From positions 1-6,745 of the forward strand of contig JAEWDJ010000042.1 in the NCBI GenBank assembly GCA_023390155.1: a stretch of 6,745 nt of DNA. Direction: 5' to 3'. Source of the DNA: Actinomycetes bacterium (lineage in GTDB: Bacteria > Actinomycetota > Actinomycetes > Actinomycetales > Microbacteriaceae). Shown piece by piece: positions 5,865 through 6,745 of the stretch (its first letter is position 1; each line of letters starts with the position of its first letter). A program made the translations under genes and the position numbers. A model generated the notes under the pieces. That model saw nothing but the letters and a program-made list of their open reading frames with translations. It had not been told where the DNA came from and did no database searches.

Positions 5865-6743
5865 ATGAAGACCCGACTCATCCCGTACACCTTCGTCACC
5901 CCGGCGATGCTGCTCCTGATCGCCTTCGGCATCCTGCCGATCGCGGTCGCGCTGCTGGTCAGCTTCACCGACATGAACCTCGCCGGCCTCGGCGACTGGT
6001 CGCGCATCCAGTTCGTCGGCGGCGAGAACTACGCCGCGCTGTTCGCCGACCCCGGCTTCTGGCAGGCGCTCGGCAACACGGCCCTGTTCGCCCTGATCGG
6101 CGTGCCGAGCGTGATCATTCTGTCGCTCGTGATCGCCCTCGCTCTGAACCGCTCGCAGGGCCGCTTCTTCCGAGCGCTCCGCTCCTTCTACTTCGTGCCG
6201 GCGATCACCGCGATCGTCGCGGTCGCGCTGGTGTGGGGGTACCTCTACAACACGCAGTTCGGGCTCTTCAACTACCTGCTCTCGCTCGTCGGGCTCCCGC
6301 CGGTGCCCTGGCTCTCCGACCCGACCGTCGTGAAGTTCTCGGTCGTGCTGGTCGCCGTGTGGCGCGGGCTCGGGCTCAACGTGATCATCTTCCTCGCCGC
6401 GCTCCAGGGCGTGCCGAAGGAGTATCTGGAGGCGGCGGCGATCGACGGCGCCTCCGGCGTGCGGCGCACTTGGTCGATCGTCATCCCGCTGCTGCGGTTC
6501 GCGATCTTCTTCGTGACGATCACCACCGTGATCGCCTGGCTGCAGTTCTTCGACGAGCCGTTCGTGCTCACGAAGGGCGGACCGCTCGGCGCCTCCACCT
6601 CGATCGCGCTCTTCCTCTATCAGAAGGGTTTCTCGTCGAGCCAGTTCGGCTACGCCAGCGCCGGCTCGGTCGTCCTGGTCGCGATCATCGCGATCATCAC
6701 CGTCGTCCAGCTGCGCCTGAGGAGGTCCGATGTCGACTACTGA
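5865..6743 (+). CDS. Sugar ABC transporter permease, MalF/UgpA-like
   Basis: Integral-membrane subunit of 292 residues that forms half of the translocation pore of a CUT1 sugar importer. Six membrane segments are apparent at about 10-33, 72-95, 105-126, 154-180, 208-228 and 264-284. The cytoplasmic EAA loop that docks the ATPase is clear: E189-A-A-A-I-D-G195, with I207-P208 downstream (YLEAAAIDGASG...WSIVIPLL). The TKGGP motif lies at 236-240. Length is typical. The start was placed at ATG 5865 because MKTRLIPYTFVTPA matches the usual permease beginning. An in-frame ATG at 5808 overlaps the preceding stop (ATGA) but would add 19 Arg/Gly-rich residues encoded by hairpin arms. Neither start has a strong ribosome binding site (GAGG 5859-5862 is very close to 5865). 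No ATPase gene is present, so a shared MsiK-type ATPase is likely, as in many actinobacterial CUT1 systems. Confidence 0.9.
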   Translation: MKTRLIPYTFVTPAMLLLIAFGILPIAVALLVSFTDMNLAGLGDWSRIQFVGGENYAALFADPGFWQALGNTALFALIGVPSVIILSLVIALALNRSQGRFFRALRSFYFVPAITAIVAVALVWGYLYNTQFGLFNYLLSLVGLPPVPWLSDPTVVKFSVVLVAVWRGLGLNVIIFLAALQGVPKEYLEAAAIDGASGVRRTWSIVIPLLRFAIFFVTITTVIAWLQFFDEPFVLTKGGPLGASTSIALFLYQKGFSSSQFGYASAGSVVLVAIIAIITVVQLRLRRSDVDY

Positions 6744-6745
6744 GC
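6730..6745 (+). CDS. Start of the next gene, probably the second ABC permease (partial)
   Basis: ATG 6730 opens a frame (MSTTE...) that runs off the window. It is preceded by a strong GAGGAGG site (6719-6725) four bases upstream and overlaps the permease end by 14 bp. The first permease of a CUT1 importer is normally followed by its MalG-like partner, so that is the expected product. Only five complete codons are visible, so the identity rests on context. Confidence 0.6.

Noticed and set aside
6171..6180. CGAGCGCTCC inside the permease, resembling part of the CebR-type operator TGGGAGCGCTCCCA
   Set aside because: Only the central bases match, it lies deep in coding sequence, and it is explained by ordinary Arg-Ala-Leu-Arg codons.

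Overview
The window is very GC-rich (roughly 70%, with G or C at nearly every third codon position). Its purine-rich Shine-Dalgarno sites, U-less GC hairpin terminator and ATP-binding-cassette sugar importer without its own ATPase gene suggest a high-GC Gram-positive actinobacterium, plausibly of the Microbacteriaceae/Micrococcales type. No RNA gene, insertion sequence or CRISPR array is visible. All genes lie on the plus strand.

Layout: positions 1-170 hold a pure G/C homopolymer block (6 C, 20 G, 16 C) and then the promoter and leader of the first gene. Positions 171-3008 encode a secreted 945-residue family GH5 glycosidase, probably an exo-beta-1,3-glucanase-like or related beta-glucanase. 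It has four F5/8 type C (discoidin, CBM32-like) domains, three of which sit inside the GH5 barrel. A strong hairpin terminator follows at 3021-3049. A second promoter region (about 3079-3122) then drives an apparent operon: a cytosolic GH1 beta-glucosidase (3137-4567), a lipoprotein sugar-binding protein overlapping it by 4 bp (4564-5811), a first ABC permease (5865-6743), and the first five full codons of the next gene (from 6730), presumably the partner permease.

Working model (inference from families and order): the secreted GH5 enzyme binds and cuts a beta-glucan outside the cell, the CUT1-type transporter captures and imports the oligosaccharides, and GH1 splits them to glucose. The same spaced element, CTTA-N3-TAAG then five bases then GACAAAG, occurs upstream of both the GH5 gene and the GH1 operon. 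It suggests that one unseen repressor controls both units.

The points most worth a second look are the GH5 barrel interrupted by three discoidin domains, this shared operator-like element, the hairpin between the binding-protein and permease genes, the C-rich G-poor tail of the GH1 gene, and the suspicious G20C16 block at the left edge.
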